NCBI RefSeq assembly: GCF_014268745.2
Contig: NZ_JABWRB020000001.1
Location: 2,790,001-2,854,000, forward strand
Length of the DNA: 64,000 nucleotides
Direction: 5' to 3'
From: Pseudomonas zanjanensis
Lineage (GTDB): Bacteria > Pseudomonadota > Gammaproteobacteria > Pseudomonadales > Pseudomonadaceae
Part shown: positions 63,380 through 64,000 of the stretch, piece after piece
How the letters are laid out: every line of letters starts with the position of its first letter
Position numbering within the stretch: the stretch's first letter is position 1
Notes under the pieces: model-generated
Database searches by the model: none
What the model saw: only the letters and a program-made list of their open reading frames with translations
Told to the model about the DNA's origin: nothing
Position numbers and translations under genes: made by a program

Positions 63380-64000
63380 TGGGTCAATCGATGGGCAAGC
63401 GGCGCTGGAACTGCTGCGGATCAAACGCCAGGGATTGCGCGTCGCCCTGGCCGTGACCGTAGGCTTGTGCACGGGTCTGGTCCTGGGTGACATCCTGCCC
63501 TTTCTCGCGCCCTTGTTTGCCATCCAGTTCCTCTTGGCCAGCCGCCGCGCACCCGCATTATCCCAGGGGCTGATCACGCTGCTGGTGAGTCTGCTGACCG
63601 GCGCGCTCTTGGTGGTCATCACCGGCATGTTCGGTGAGCGCCCGTGGGTGCTCCTGCCGTCGCTGTGGCTGTTTTATTTCGCCTGCTTTACCGCCCAAGG
63701 CCGACAACTGGGCGGCGCGGGACCGGCGCTAATGCTGGTGATTGCCATTGTGGTGCCGATGCTCGATACCGTGCAGCGCGATCTGGGCGAGTCCATCGTG
63801 CTCGTTCTGGTCAAGGCGGTCAGCCTGGGTTTGCTACTGACCTGGGGCGCCCATGCGCTGCTGCCCGACCCTGCGGGTGAACAGGCCGACCCGCAACGCG
63901 CTCAGCCGCGCGAGCTGACGCTGGTGATTCGCCAGGCCATGGCCAGCGCGGCGATTTTGCTGGCCATGATTGCGCTGTGCCTGAGCGATCCACGATTGGC
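63369..64000 (+). CDS. DUF2955/FUSC-like inner-membrane pump subunit (truncated by window)
   Basis: The frame opens MSIDGSIDGQAALELLRIKRQG and continues to the end of the window, about 210 residues. Several hydrophobic segments follow (LRVALAVTVGLCTGLVLGD, FLAPLFAIQFLLAS, LITLLVSLLTGALLVVITG, GPALMLVIAIVVPML), as in DUF2955/aromatic acid exporter proteins. Its start overlaps the HlyD stop by 11 bases. It should be the pump partner of the upstream adaptor. Confidence 0.78.
   Translation, partial: MSIDGSIDGQAALELLRIKRQGLRVALAVTVGLCTGLVLGDILPFLAPLFAIQFLLASRRAPALSQGLITLLVSLLTGALLVVITGMFGERPWVLLPSLWLFYFACFTAQGRQLGGAGPALMLVIAIVVPMLDTVQRDLGESIVLVLVKAVSLGLLLTWGAHALLPDPAGEQADPQRAQPRELTLVIRQAMASAAILLAMIALCLSDPRL

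Overview
The window looks like a chromosomal segment of a fluorescent-group Pseudomonas. The GC content is high and codon use is uniform. Intergenic gaps are full of the two short hairpin repeat families typical of these genomes (a GTGGGAGCGAGCCTGCTCGCGA-like and a GTGGCGAGGGAGCTTGC-like REP core). Several genes are familiar Pseudomonas types (OprD porin, GlcC-GlcDEF, ArsJ, HWE kinases). No rRNA, tRNA, CRISPR array, phage or complete IS was recognised. It reads as accessory, catabolism-rich chromosome rather than a mobile island.

Layout. 1-5.5 kb: a truncated FAD monooxygenase divergent from a MarR regulator with twin operators, a HIT protein, a REP cluster, a PAS/HWE kinase with a single-domain response regulator, and a phosphoribosyltransferase. 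5.8-12.1 kb: an amidase, a LysR, an EamA exporter, an AraC/GyrI regulator, a heptamer repeat array and an M42 peptidase. 12.2-17.4 kb: a sigma-54 activator facing a three-gene cassette (Gfo/Idh dehydrogenase, hydroxypyruvate-isomerase-like barrel, sugar-binding protein), with a clear -24/-12 promoter and a nested dyad between them; a 164-bp MITE-like hairpin follows. 17.6-20.9 kb: an MFS pump, a Tat-exported PLP-fold protein and a small periplasmic protein.

21.3-41.5 kb is the most interesting part: an apparent uncharacterised carboxylic-acid (probably tricarboxylate or tricarboxylate-ester) catabolic region. One seven-gene minus-strand operon carries a CitMHS transporter, an OprD porin, a D-2-hydroxyacid dehydrogenase, AtuA/DUF1446, DUF4387, an HSL esterase and a secreted lipase. 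Divergent from it is a gene fusing an excisionase/MerR-like HTH to a citrate-synthase fold that has lost its catalytic residues but kept its carboxylate-binding arginines. Next come an MmgE/PrpD protein, a second DUF4387-AtuA pair, a LysR, a LeuCD-type dehydratase, a YdiJ-type D-2-hydroxyacid dehydrogenase and another LysR. Together these could hydrolyse an ester, import the acid, carry out citrate/aconitate/isocitrate-like dehydration-rehydration, and oxidise the 2-hydroxyacid. The catalytically silent citrate synthase would be the ligand sensor.

41.5-50 kb holds an OPT transporter, a PhnB/YCII pair, an orphan periplasmic binding protein, a SnoaL-like protein, an MFS transporter, an ACT-domain protein and a ParDE toxin-antitoxin pair. 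49.8-54.6 kb is the glycolate oxidase locus glcC-glcDEF with two near-identical operators. 54.6-57.4 kb is an arsenate resistance set (arsJ, gap, arsR). 57.4-64 kb has a decayed LysR end, a LysE exporter, an MFS/LysR divergent pair, MerR with a lipoprotein-type carboxymuconolactone decarboxylase homologue, and the start of a tripartite efflux operon that runs off the window.

Starts were chosen by ribosome-binding-site spacing, family length and ATGA overlaps. All functional names come from reading motifs; no database search was run.
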